Shown in pieces: positions 15,820-23,534 of a stretch of 35,401 bases of DNA; position 1 is the stretch's first letter; each line of letters opens with the position of its first letter. Source of the stretch: Clostridiales bacterium (GTDB lineage: Bacteria; Bacillota; Clostridia; Christensenellales; DUVY01); contig DUVY01000004.1 in the NCBI GenBank assembly GCA_012840805.1, forward strand, positions 1-35,401, given 5' to 3'. The notes beneath the pieces were generated by a model. It was given only the letters and a program-made list of their open reading frames with translations, was not told the DNA's origin and ran no database searches. Position numbers and translations under genes: made by a program.

Positions 15820-18800
15820 ATGACTAAGAAATTAAGAATATTATTACTAGGAATTATTATAGCGCTTGTATCATTAATAGGTAATCTAAATTTTGCCGTT
15901 TTGGCGGCAAATTCTTCAGATAACGATAATCAATTAAATATCAGTATGGAAAACTTGATTGACAATGAAAGTTTTTCTAATGTGGGAACTTCTTATCCCG
16001 CTTCGCCGGTAGGCTGGGTCGGTAACATAATGGATAGCAAATTGTCGTCCAATGTAGCCGCTGGAGTTATCAGTCTAAAAGTTGATTCGCTTATGACGGC
16101 GGTTAATCAAGAAAATAATTCATATAAACTTCCTAACGATTTTATAAAAAAAGTCAATTTTAACACTTTGATAAGTCCTTTTGATTATAATTCTGATACG
16201 GCTAACGCTTTGATGATAAGCACTCCCAACCAAACAGCTTACGCGTATAAGTCCAGTACATATGAAATAAAACCAAACTCTTATTATAAGTTAAGCGTTT
16301 TTGTTTATACTCCTGATTTTTCAATAATAGGCGAAGATTATAATTATGGCGCTTTTGTCGCTATAAACGGCGATATTAAAGCAATCAGCGAGCCAATAAA
16401 TACCTATAATACTTGGAAACAATATTCAATATATTTTTCAGGTTATAGCTATAAAACGGCATCCGTTCAAGTTTCTTTACAACTTGGCGATGTCGGACAA
16501 GATAAAGACGGCAACAAAACAATGAGACCGGCGTCTGGTTATGTCTTTTTTGATAAAGTTCTTTTACAGCCAATTTCTTACGAAACTTATCAAGAAAGCA
16601 AAAATAATTCTCTAAAAAGCGATTATTTTGCCGATGAATTAACTAGCAATATTTTGCCCGAGAGTTTTCAAGCTGATTTTGAATCGGGCTTTTCTAATTG
16701 GCAAAATGAAGAAAGCAATAATGTGTCTGTTTCGGTCGCGAACGATGTGCATTTGCCTTTTGGAAATCAAGCTTTAAAAATAGCAACCAAAGGTCGCGGT
16801 TATGCGGGATATCGCTCGCAACCTTTTAAAATTGAAAGACACAAATTTTATCATCTTGGTGTTTGGCAAAACAAAGCCGATATAAGAAGCGGCACAGCAT
16901 TTGCTAATATCGTCTCAAAGGATAAAAATGGAGAATATAAAAGCCACGGTACCCTAAACAGTTTTTCTGCTAACTTAGGAGAGAATTCTTGGCTTGGAGA
17001 TTGGAATCAAGGCAGCTTCTTTATCAAAGGCTCTAGCTTAATGGACAAGGAAGTTTATTTGGAGCTTTGGTTTGGCAATAGTTCCGCTCCCGCTGTCGGA
17101 ACCGTGTATTATGATAACATAACCTTGGAAGAAATTTTGCCAGAAGATTATAACAATCACAGCTCAAGCGGCACTACGATAGTCTTTACAGACAGTCAAG
17201 GCGGACCCAGTCTTGTAAACGGTAATTTTGACTCTATAGGCAACTATACTGAATACGCTTATCCTATGCCCGTCGCGTCATGGAACGCTTTGTTTGAGCA
17301 AAAAAACGAGAATAAAACAATCGCAGGCATTATACGAGGCGATGAAGAACATTTTATGGCAAACCGCCATCTATACGGCGCGCCGTCATATCCTTACGCT
17401 ATTGACAACCCTAATACTAATTTGTTAATGATTGCCAATACTAAGCCCTCGGCTTATGGATATTCTATTGATATTTCCGTGGCGGCTGAGACTTATAAGA
17501 AAATATCAGTTAATCTTCAGACACAAATCAACGGGAACTACGGCGCGGAATTGGTGTTAAAAAACGACGATATTGTTATATCCAGACATTCAAATATAAA
17601 TACCCAAAATCAATTCATAACATATAACTTTTATGTTTACAGCGGCATTAACGCCCATAACCTTACTTTAGAAATTTGGTTAGGCAAAGAAGGGGGTTTT
17701 AATAACGAGTATTACACAAGCGGTCATCTGTTTGTGGATTTTGTTGACGCCATAGATTCCGATCAAGATTCTTATGAAAACGCAAATAGTAAATTTGATA
17801 AAAAATATAGTTTTGCGTTAGAGAATTTTGAAACTTTTGAAGAAAGCAATAAAGCGTTAAAAACGCCGTCTAATTGGACAATTATCAATCCTTTGACGCA
17901 TATAAAAACTGTAAAAGCGGGCATTATTAACCTAAACGAATATGACGCATGGGCGTTGGGCGGATTATCCAAATCAAAGATTGGCAAAGATAATTTATCC
18001 CCTTACGCTCTAGTAATATATAGCCCCGAACCTACCGCCTTTGGTATGAAACAATCTTTCGCAATTCGCTATGAAACGGACGCTTATTATCAAATAACCA
18101 TAAGAATTAAGACTGTTGACATACCGCAAGATAAAGGCGCGAAGATTATTTTGGAAGCCGATAAATACTATTTTGACAATATTAATACCGAATATCGCGA
18201 ATTTAATTACGATAATGACTTTGTAGATTATAAGTTTTTTGTCAATGTCGGGGCGTCCGCGATTACGCACAACATTCAAATTTGGCTTGGCGATAATACA
18301 AAACCCTCAGCGTTGGCTTCGGGATTGGTTGTTGTGGACCAAATATCTATTGAAAAAATAGACGAAACCGCATATGCCGAAGGCATAGCCGCGCTTTCTA
18401 GCGAAGACAAAGACCAAATACCCGATAACATCGCTAAGGCTGTTTTGAGTCAAACTTCGGACGAGAGCACAACCCCCTCGGAAGACGAAGAAGATAAAAA
18501 GCCTTTTGAATGGTGGCTTGTGCCCTCGATTTTGTTCTCAATTTTATTGATAGTGTGCGTTATAGCTATAATAGTTAATTATGTCGCGCCCGTAATTAGC
18601 AAACGCCTAAAGCGCTCCAAAAAAGGCTCTATCGCTTATGACCGCCGTTTGACTGTCCATACGGCTATCAATAAGAAAAATAAAGAACAATCAAAACCCG
18701 ACACAAAAGCCGCTAAAGAAACTGAAAGCGTTGACTCCCCTGAAGAAAAACAGCAAGAGGTTGAAAAACGCCTGATAAGAAGAAAAAAATACACCCCCAA

Positions 18801-18828
18801 AGAATATAAAGACGAGTTTGAGGATTAA
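15820..18828 (+). CDS. Large surface protein with four divergent beta-sandwich-like repeats and a C-terminal membrane anchor
   Basis: 1002 aa, no family recognised with confidence. A signal peptide (about 1-30, cleaved near VLAA) leads into an extracellular part. Four repeats are visible from three aligned signatures. The first is a TAYAY/AGYRS/SAYGY/TAFGM core at 139-143, 328-332, 543-547 and 738-742. The second ends in a Leu/Ile-x-LG or WxG strand at about 222, 419, 622 and 824. The third is a closing VFFD/VYYD/LFVD/VVVD strand at 242, 429, 637 and 837. This pattern suits carbohydrate-binding jelly-roll folds. An acidic linker (about 861-893), one helix (about 898-922) and a Lys/Glu-rich cytoplasmic tail of 80 residues follow. 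AAGGA lies ten bases before the ATG. A glycan-binding or adhesion role is inference. Confidence 0.7.
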   Translation: MTKKLRILLLGIIIALVSLIGNLNFAVLAANSSDNDNQLNISMENLIDNESFSNVGTSYPASPVGWVGNIMDSKLSSNVAAGVISLKVDSLMTAVNQENNSYKLPNDFIKKVNFNTLISPFDYNSDTANALMISTPNQTAYAYKSSTYEIKPNSYYKLSVFVYTPDFSIIGEDYNYGAFVAINGDIKAISEPINTYNTWKQYSIYFSGYSYKTASVQVSLQLGDVGQDKDGNKTMRPASGYVFFDKVLLQPISYETYQESKNNSLKSDYFADELTSNILPESFQADFESGFSNWQNEESNNVSVSVANDVHLPFGNQALKIATKGRGYAGYRSQPFKIERHKFYHLGVWQNKADIRSGTAFANIVSKDKNGEYKSHGTLNSFSANLGENSWLGDWNQGSFFIKGSSLMDKEVYLELWFGNSSAPAVGTVYYDNITLEEILPEDYNNHSSSGTTIVFTDSQGGPSLVNGNFDSIGNYTEYAYPMPVASWNALFEQKNENKTIAGIIRGDEEHFMANRHLYGAPSYPYAIDNPNTNLLMIANTKPSAYGYSIDISVAAETYKKISVNLQTQINGNYGAELVLKNDDIVISRHSNINTQNQFITYNFYVYSGINAHNLTLEIWLGKEGGFNNEYYTSGHLFVDFVDAIDSDQDSYENANSKFDKKYSFALENFETFEESNKALKTPSNWTIINPLTHIKTVKAGIINLNEYDAWALGGLSKSKIGKDNLSPYALVIYSPEPTAFGMKQSFAIRYETDAYYQITIRIKTVDIPQDKGAKIILEADKYYFDNINTEYREFNYDNDFVDYKFFVNVGASAITHNIQIWLGDNTKPSALASGLVVVDQISIEKIDETAYAEGIAALSSEDKDQIPDNIAKAVLSQTSDESTTPSEDEEDKKPFEWWLVPSILFSILLIVCVIAIIVNYVAPVISKRLKRSKKGSIAYDRRLTVHTAINKKNKEQSKPDTKAAKETESVDSPEEKQQEVEKRLIRRKKYTPKEYKDEFED

Positions 18829-18832
18829 TAAT

Positions 18833-18864
18833 AAGGGCTGTAAAATTTGCAGCCCTTTTGTTTT
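18833..18864 (+). terminator. Terminator after the surface protein gene
   Basis: AAGGGCTG (18833-18840) pairs with CAGCCCTT (18850-18857) around a 9-base loop, followed by a T-rich run. It begins 4 bases after the stop codon. Confidence 0.8.
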
Positions 18865-18904
18865 ATGTAAAGCCAAATACAGCGTTTATTAATCTTTGAT
18901 TATT

Positions 18905-19633
18905 TCAACGTGGATTTTTTAATTTATAACCGCCCTGTATTATCTTGTAAATATCTCCTTGATATACCCTTACAAGCCCTAATTGGTCTAATTCTTGTTG
19001 GATATCGGCTTCGGGTTTTATATGGGTTACAAGAAGCTTAAAAGGCTTATCTTGCGCGTATTTCGCGCCCTGATACAAAGACATATGCGGAGTTTCGGGC
19101 GCGTGAAGTTCGGTTGGATACGCGCAGTCCATTAACACGGTTTCCGCGCCGTCAGTCAAAATATCTAAATTGGGATTCAGCACCGTATCCCCTGTGTAAG
19201 CCAAGATAACTTGACCGTCAGATATCTTAACCCCGAGAGTCTTTTTGGGGTGCACCATTTCAATAAAATTAATATTCAGGTCTTTAATCTTGATGTCTTT
19301 TCCGTCGTCAATATGAATAACATTAAATTCGGGCATTGAAGATATTAGACGATATTCCAGACTATCCTCTTGAGGCATATAAACATCTAATTTGAGATTG
19401 TGGGTCGCACAATAATATTTCAAAACAAAGACATCTGATATATGGTCAAAATGCAAATGCGTTAATATAAGAGCCTCAAGTCTTTTTATTTCGGTGTGTT
19501 TTTGCAACTGCGCCAAAACGCCGCTGCCGCATTCAATCAAGACTTTAGCGTTTTGGGACTCTATCAAATATCCGCTTAACGCGCAATCTTTTTCAGGGTA
19601 AGGACCCATACATCCCAAGATATACAGTTTCAT
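18905..19633 (-). CDS. MBL-fold metallo-hydrolase (RNase Z/YhfI-like)
   Basis: 242 aa metallo-beta-lactamase-fold hydrolase. The metal motif THLHFDHISD (58-67) is followed by a TGDT segment and LLVTHIKPE near the C-terminus, which supply the remaining His/Asp ligands. Size and layout resemble the YhfI/ElaC-like group rather than full RNase Z, since no clear exosite arm is seen. The substrate is unknown. Its ATG overlaps the end of the ECF S-component gene by four bases, so the two are translationally coupled, though a functional link is not obvious. Confidence 0.78.
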   Translation of the reverse strand: MKLYILGCMGPYPEKDCALSGYLIESQNAKVLIECGSGVLAQLQKHTEIKRLEALILTHLHFDHISDVFVLKYYCATHNLKLDVYMPQEDSLEYRLISSMPEFNVIHIDDGKDIKIKDLNINFIEMVHPKKTLGVKISDGQVILAYTGDTVLNPNLDILTDGAETVLMDCAYPTELHAPETPHMSLYQGAKYAQDKPFKLLVTHIKPEADIQQELDQLGLVRVYQGDIYKIIQGGYKLKNPR

Positions 19634-20223
19634 TCGTGTTTCTCCTTTTCTATTGACGCTATTACTTTCATTCGGTCAAATAAATTAAGTTTTTGAGCGA
19701 CCTTTATTAACACCCAGCCGCCCGCGACCCCAAACAATGTTTGGGAAAAATTAGATAAAATCAAGAGTGGCGCCAAAATAGCCGCGATCGCGCTCGCGTG
19801 AGGATTGCCCAAAACAGCCAATATCACTTCATAGGCAGTATAGCCTATTTGCATAAACACCGAGGCTGTTATCATCCCTATTAAAATGCGGATATTGGAT
19901 TGTTTTTTGCCTTTTATAACCAAAAAGAGAGTTGCCATTAATCCTTTTATTAATAAAGTCGCGGGCGCGTAAAAAGTATATCCCAAAAAAATATCAGCCA
20001 AAGCGCTGCCGACCGCAGCGGGTATGATCGCGACATAACCTAAAAACATACAGGCTGTAAAAATAAAAATATCCCCTAGATTGACATATCCCATACCAAC
20101 GGGAAACGCGACAAAAGCGGTAAAAACAAATATTAAAGCGCCAAAAACAGCTATTAACGCTATATTATAAACCGAGCGGTTTAGGTGTCTAGCAAAGTAG
20201 TTTGATTCGTTGTTTTGTCGCAT
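19630..20223 (-). CDS. ECF transporter S component
   Basis: 197 aa integral membrane protein with about five to six helices; substrate-binding subunit of an energy-coupling-factor vitamin importer. Landmarks are VFGALIFVFTAFVAFPVGMG (26-45), a YVNLGDIFIF segment, GSALADIFLGY and a PATLLIKG motif, which fit the S-component group with a conserved NLGD stretch. No EcfA/T genes are nearby, so it would share a common energising module. The substrate is not readable here. It has a promoter with a consensus -35 at 20260-20287 and a palindrome directly upstream. Confidence 0.8.
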   Translation of the reverse strand: MRQNNESNYFARHLNRSVYNIALIAVFGALIFVFTAFVAFPVGMGYVNLGDIFIFTACMFLGYVAIIPAAVGSALADIFLGYTFYAPATLLIKGLMATLFLVIKGKKQSNIRILIGMITASVFMQIGYTAYEVILAVLGNPHASAIAAILAPLLILSNFSQTLFGVAGGWVLIKVAQKLNLFDRMKVIASIEKEKHE

Positions 20224-20259
20224 ATATTAATATTTTTCCTTTTTATTTTGTTTATTTTG

Positions 20260-20287
20260 ATTTTATCATACTGAAAATCTATGTCAA
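20260..20287 (-). promoter_or_regulatory. Promoter of the ECF S-component/MBL operon
   Basis: TTGACA (20287-20282) and TAAAAT (20265-20260), 16-base spacer, with TGA making an extended -10. Transcription would start about 30 bases before the ATG. Confidence 0.68.
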
Positions 20288-20294
20288 TATCTTA

Positions 20295-20320
20295 CTCATT
20301 ATCATAATTATAATAATGAG
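20295..20320. promoter_or_regulatory. 26-bp near-perfect palindrome, probable operator
   Basis: CTCATTAT (20295-20302) and ATAATGAG (20313-20320) are inverted; the inner bases also pair, giving 12 of 13 symmetric positions matched. It sits 7 bp upstream of the -35 of the ECF S-component promoter. AT-rich ATAAT/ATTAT half-sites recall Fur/PerR-family boxes, but no regulator can be assigned. Position fits an activator or a repressor. Confidence 0.5.
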
Positions 20321-20373
20321 AAGAAAACGCCAGAAAAAATAGCTGTAAGATTATGTTAATAGCGATTTAGCTC

Positions 20374-20403
20374 TTGATTAATTAATTATCGTTATAGTAT
20401 AAT
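20374..20403 (+). promoter_or_regulatory. Promoter of the 6S-like RNA
   Basis: TTGATT (20374-20379) and TATAAT (20398-20403) with an 18-base spacer. Predicted start near 20410, just before a structured RNA with no good protein-coding signal. Confidence 0.6.
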
Positions 20404-20409
20404 ACAATT

Positions 20410-20632
20410 ACGAAAGACATAAATTATATTAACTCCTGCTGTGTTTGTTATGGCGCATAATTTTTCCCACAGAACAAAAACGGGAGAATGTGTACTGCCG
20501 ATTGCTGTCAGGCCTCAGAAATTTCACTGATTGAAAAATCAGACAGCGGGGGAAGACAAAAACGGCGTCAATTCACCCACCTGCGTAAAGCGGGTAAAAG
20601 ATTAGCGTCAGACGGCATATGCGGGATTCTTT
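20410..20632 (+). ncRNA. ssrS: Probable 6S RNA (RNA polymerase-binding regulator)
   Basis: A promoter-terminator unit without a coding signal. Its fold matches 6S RNA. A closing stem pairs TCC-TGCTGT (20434-20442) with ACGGCA-tatgc-GGGA (20612-20626). A GCCG/CGGC helix borders the central bubble. An apical arm pairs GCTGT with ACAGC, capped by CTGATT-GAAA-AATCAG. The 3' strand of the bubble has a small hairpin (ACCTGC with GCGGGT) preceded by ATTCACC, as in E. coli 6S RNA. 6S RNA mimics an open promoter and binds the sigma-70 holoenzyme in slow growth. Ends are estimates; the stable RNA may start near 20430. Confidence 0.72.
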
Positions 20633-20636
20633 TTTT

Positions 20637-20668
20637 AAAAGCAACCTCTTTTGAGGTTGCTTTTAATT
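20637..20668. terminator. Bidirectional terminator between 6S RNA and the symporter gene
   Basis: Perfect 12-bp stem (20637-20648 with 20653-20664) and TTTT loop. Both flanks give T-rich tails, so it can stop the plus-strand RNA and the minus-strand transporter transcript. Confidence 0.85.
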
Positions 20669-20688
20669 ATTAATCTTTAAGAATATCT

Positions 20689-22110
20689 TTATTCATTAGA
20701 AATCTTGATTGTAATTTCTTGAACGTCCTTTTTGGTAATACCGTATTGAACAAAAAACACAATACTTACGCAAAGCACCAGAAAAACGCCGCCCAAAACC
20801 AACCAGCCCAAAGACGCAAAAACCGTTTGGCTCATCTGCTGGTCGGCTTTAAAACCAATAATATCAAGCATTATGCCTGCCAAAAATGCTGATAAGCTTT
20901 GGGAAAGTTTGTAGGCGAATGTCATAAAGGCATTATAAGTTCCTGTTTTGTTTATGCCCGTGCGATATTGTTCTACCGCGATAAGATCCCCCATCATTGA
21001 GTTTGGCATTGAAAAAATAGCGCCTACGCCAAAGCCTGTTACAAGCATTCCTACAATCAAATAGCCTAATAAACCGCCCGCATTTATAGTGTGAAGATAA
21101 TAGTAAGAAACAAATATAAAACCTTCATAAAAAATACCCACAAGCGCGATTGATATTCCTAATATGAGCGCGCCTTTTTTGTCAAGTTTGCGGGATATAA
21201 GCATCCAAAAAGGCTGGGAAAGTATTGTCATCAAAAACAGCGCGCCTAACATAATCGCGGTTTCAATAAAATTTAAACCAAAAGTGTATTGAAAAAAGTG
21301 AAGCCCTATAGATGTCAAAAATGCGGCGCTCATCAATGATACGGAATATCCCACGACCAACGCTCTAAAGTTTTTTATCTTGAATGATTTGAAAAAATCA
21401 AGAAAAACATTAAATAATGATTTTTTTTCTATTGTTCCTGTGCGCGCCTTTATGTTAAGCCGAGGCATTTGATTGTATGTTCCCATAAACGCCAAAGCGC
21501 TTGAAATAAGCATAACGCATGAGCCAATATAGGCCATTGTTTGATATTGCTCTATATTGGTTTTGTCTTTAAAGATTACGGCTAGCAATACTGTTGGGAT
21601 AATCATTCCTATAAGAAAAAATATCGTCTTAAAAGCTTCCAAAGAGGAACGATCGTCATAACTACTAGCCAATTCCACTCCTAGCGCTTGATATGGCGTT
21701 TGAAAAATTGTGTTAAAGGTTTGAAACAGCAGAATAAACACCACAAACCAGATAAATTTGAGCCATACTGGAAAACCTACTGGTAACGACCAGAGCATAA
21801 TATTGACTAAGGCAACTCCAAACATGCCAAAAAACATAAATCCGTGCCTTCGTCCAAAAATCTTGCTTTTTGCCCTGTCTGACAGCGCCCCAAAGATAGG
21901 GTCGCTTCCGCCGTCCCAAATTGTGCCTATAAGTATAGCTATACCCATAAGCGTGCCGGGCATAAGATGCGCAACCGTTCCAAAAAACATCAAAAGCGAG
22001 GTTGCTGTTTGGGATACCATACAAAAACCCAAACTTCCGATGCCAAACATTATTTTTGATACTGTTGACATTATAGGTTTTTGGGCTATTTTAGTTTTTA
22101 GAAAAATCAT
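20689..22110 (-). CDS. GPH-family (MelB-like) sugar:cation symporter, MFS fold
   Basis: 473 aa with about twelve membrane helices. The N-terminal half has IWDGGSDPIFGALSDRAKSK (44-63) and FGRRHGFMF, the signature of glycoside-pentoside-hexuronide:cation symporters, where the Asp residues bind cation and sugar. TPYQALGVELA (138-148) is also typical. The substrate is probably a glycoside or hexuronide. No sugar hydrolase adjoins it. ATG at 22110 has no ribosome site and lies about four bases after the predicted transcription start; an alternative ATG at 22071 (MSTVSKIMFG) also lacks one. Confidence 0.88.
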   Translation of the reverse strand: MIFLKTKIAQKPIMSTVSKIMFGIGSLGFCMVSQTATSLLMFFGTVAHLMPGTLMGIAILIGTIWDGGSDPIFGALSDRAKSKIFGRRHGFMFFGMFGVALVNIMLWSLPVGFPVWLKFIWFVVFILLFQTFNTIFQTPYQALGVELASSYDDRSSLEAFKTIFFLIGMIIPTVLLAVIFKDKTNIEQYQTMAYIGSCVMLISSALAFMGTYNQMPRLNIKARTGTIEKKSLFNVFLDFFKSFKIKNFRALVVGYSVSLMSAAFLTSIGLHFFQYTFGLNFIETAIMLGALFLMTILSQPFWMLISRKLDKKGALILGISIALVGIFYEGFIFVSYYYLHTINAGGLLGYLIVGMLVTGFGVGAIFSMPNSMMGDLIAVEQYRTGINKTGTYNAFMTFAYKLSQSLSAFLAGIMLDIIGFKADQQMSQTVFASLGWLVLGGVFLVLCVSIVFFVQYGITKKDVQEITIKISNE

Positions 22111-22120
22111 AATTAATGCA

Positions 22121-22149
22121 ATTATATATTAATCTTTTAATCTTTTCAA
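22121..22149 (-). promoter_or_regulatory. Promoter of the GPH symporter, nearly leaderless
   Basis: TTGAAA (22149-22144) and TATAAT (22126-22121) with a 17-base spacer. The -10 ends only 10 bases before ATG at 22110. Confidence 0.6.
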
Positions 22150-22215
22150 GTTAAGATAATAAGATGTATTGATTATAGTTTTTTAAAGGTGGAAGGCGAT
22201 ACCGAGGAAGTGGTT

Positions 22216-22332
22216 ATGCGCGCTTACTCGCATTTATACATGGTAAAAAAGCGCCAGACGATAGAAAAAATAGACGAATATTTTAGCCAAAAATTCATAA
22301 AAAATGAATTTTGTTCCCTAAATGTGCCCTAA
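22216..22332 (+). CDS. Orphan 38-residue ORF, small gene or gene remnant
   Basis: ATG at 22216 has GAGGAA six bases upstream, and the predicted product runs MRAYSHLYMVKKRQTIEKID then ends CSLNVP. The frame stays open upstream to 22141, and the part from GTG at 22189 also reads like protein (VEGDTEEVVMRAYSHLYMV). Base composition is clearly richer in GC than the flanks. It could be a short charged protein or the tail of a decayed gene. I recognise no family. The opposite strand carries the symporter promoter just to the left and the tRNA terminator just to the right. Confidence 0.35.
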   Translation: MRAYSHLYMVKKRQTIEKIDEYFSQKFIKNEFCSLNVP

Positions 22333-22351
22333 AATTCAAAAATCACAAAAA

Positions 22352-22377
22352 CAAAAAAACCACAACATCTTGTGGTT
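22352..22377 (-). terminator. Terminator of the tRNA operon
   Basis: AACCACAA (22377-22370) pairs with TTGTGGTT (22365-22358) around a GATG loop, followed by a run of T on the minus strand, 7 bases after the tRNA-Glu 3' end. Confidence 0.85.
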
Positions 22378-22384
22378 TGGCTTT

Positions 22385-22459
22385 TGGCACCACCATGGAG
22401 AATTGAACTCCAGTTTCCGGCGTGAGAGGCCGGCGTCCTAACCTCTAGACTATGGTGGC
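22385..22459 (-). tRNA. tRNA-Glu (anticodon CUC)
   Basis: 75 nt including encoded CCA. The acceptor stem is GCCACCA with TGGTGGT (first pair G-U). The anticodon stem CCGGC/GCCGG holds loop CTCTCAC, giving anticodon CUC. The T loop TTCAATT is standard. It is the second gene of a two-tRNA operon. Confidence 0.95.
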
Positions 22460-22465
22460 ATATAT

Positions 22466-22539
22466 TGGCTGCGGGACTAGGGTTCGAACCTAGACTGTGC
22501 GGGTCAGAGCCGCATGTGCTACCGTTACACAATCCCGCA
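22466..22539 (-). tRNA. tRNA-Gln (anticodon CUG)
   Basis: 74 nt including encoded CCA. The acceptor stem TGCGGGA pairs with TCCCGCA. The anticodon loop CTCTGAC gives CUG. The T arm has the normal GGTTCGAACC. It is first in the operon, 6 bases before tRNA-Glu. The U-A first pair is usual for tRNA-Gln. Confidence 0.95.
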
Positions 22540-22553
22540 AAAAAGTAACTTTA

Positions 22554-22582
22554 ATTTTAAGCAAATTAGACTATATTGTCAA
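22554..22582 (-). promoter_or_regulatory. Promoter of the tRNA Gln-Glu operon
   Basis: Consensus TTGACA (22582-22577), 17-base spacer, TAAAAT (22559-22554) on the minus strand. Start predicted near 22547, about 8 bases before tRNA-Gln. Confidence 0.82.
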
Positions 22583-22640
22583 GTATTTTGATATTTTTAT
22601 TTACCTATACTATTAATTACATAATATACCAAAAGGATTT

Positions 22641-23498
22641 TTATATTGCGGACGCTTCGCATAGCCCTTTGATTTCTTCTGTTTGTTTGCCTATTTTTAG
22701 TTTTCCGCAGATAAGTAAGCTTGCCGCCGCCTTATCTTTAAATAAGATTTTGCCGTCAAAACGCAAAATAATATCGGCTTGCGTGTAGTTATTGGCGCGG
22801 ATCGCTAAATTTTCGTAATTAAATAGTTTTTCTACGCCGCACTCGGCGCATATATTGAGTTCAAGTCTGCCTCTATTAAGCTTGATAATAAGACTTGTCC
22901 CTGTATCCAAAACCGAAATCGTGGAAAAATTATAGTCCGAAAACTTATATCCCCTTCCCTTTATTATGCCCGTTGTTATAAAAGAATCAAAATTATACAT
23001 CAATATTGAGTTATCGCACATATAAGAAGCTAAGCAAACATTAGCGCTAAGCATATTTAGCGCGTAAAATCTTTGGGGAAGTTTTTTGGAATTGATTCTG
23101 TGAATATAACCTATGCTTTTAATATTATGGATTTTGCCGTTAACGCTTACCTCTCCCTCAAAGTTACCCAATTGCGTTATAAATTCCATTCGGGTATTGC
23201 GCGGCAAAAAATTAAAAAGCCCTATATGACTTTTGCCCGATATTACGGGCATTATTTTTAAATCGCAACTTATGCTGACTTCGCCAAATAGCGAAAACTT
23301 AAGGCGCCGCGGCGTAAATATATTTTCTAAGGCTTGAAACTCTTCTTTAAATACTCGGCATTCTTTTCTTGAATATCTATTGGACGCTGTTTTGCCGTCC
23401 AAAAAAGCCATCGCAAAACATAAGTCTTTTAGCATACCGCAATATACGCTTAAGAACTTTCCGTCTAAGTCAAATTCAAATAATAAGATGTTATTCAT
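22641..23498 (-). CDS. Hypothetical protein, beta-rich, possibly lipocalin-like (DUF2804/AttH type)
   Basis: 285 aa, no signal peptide or membrane helix. No confident family match. The region 115-250 alternates short hydrophobic beta strands with Gly turns (LGNFEGEVSVNGKIHNIKSI, 111-130; GYIHR; GRGYKF). This recalls DUF2804/tocopherol cyclase-like barrels, but the match is weak. Several Cys residues (20, 27, 48, 78) are scattered. It is 36 bases downstream of another unknown gene and probably cotranscribed. The ATG has AAGG nine bases upstream. Confidence 0.6.
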   Translation of the reverse strand: MNNILLFEFDLDGKFLSVYCGMLKDLCFAMAFLDGKTASNRYSRKECRVFKEEFQALENIFTPRRLKFSLFGEVSISCDLKIMPVISGKSHIGLFNFLPRNTRMEFITQLGNFEGEVSVNGKIHNIKSIGYIHRINSKKLPQRFYALNMLSANVCLASYMCDNSILMYNFDSFITTGIIKGRGYKFSDYNFSTISVLDTGTSLIIKLNRGRLELNICAECGVEKLFNYENLAIRANNYTQADIILRFDGKILFKDKAAASLLICGKLKIGKQTEEIKGLCEASAI

Positions 23499-23534
23499 AA
23501 GAATTTACCTTAGTTTATGTTATAACGAATAGAT

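Noticed and set aside
20488-20673. 61-codon plus-strand ORF
   Set aside because: It runs through the 6S-like RNA and its terminator stem; base-paired structure explains the region better.
22329-22532. 67-codon minus-strand ORF
   Set aside because: It overlaps both tRNA genes and the operon terminator.
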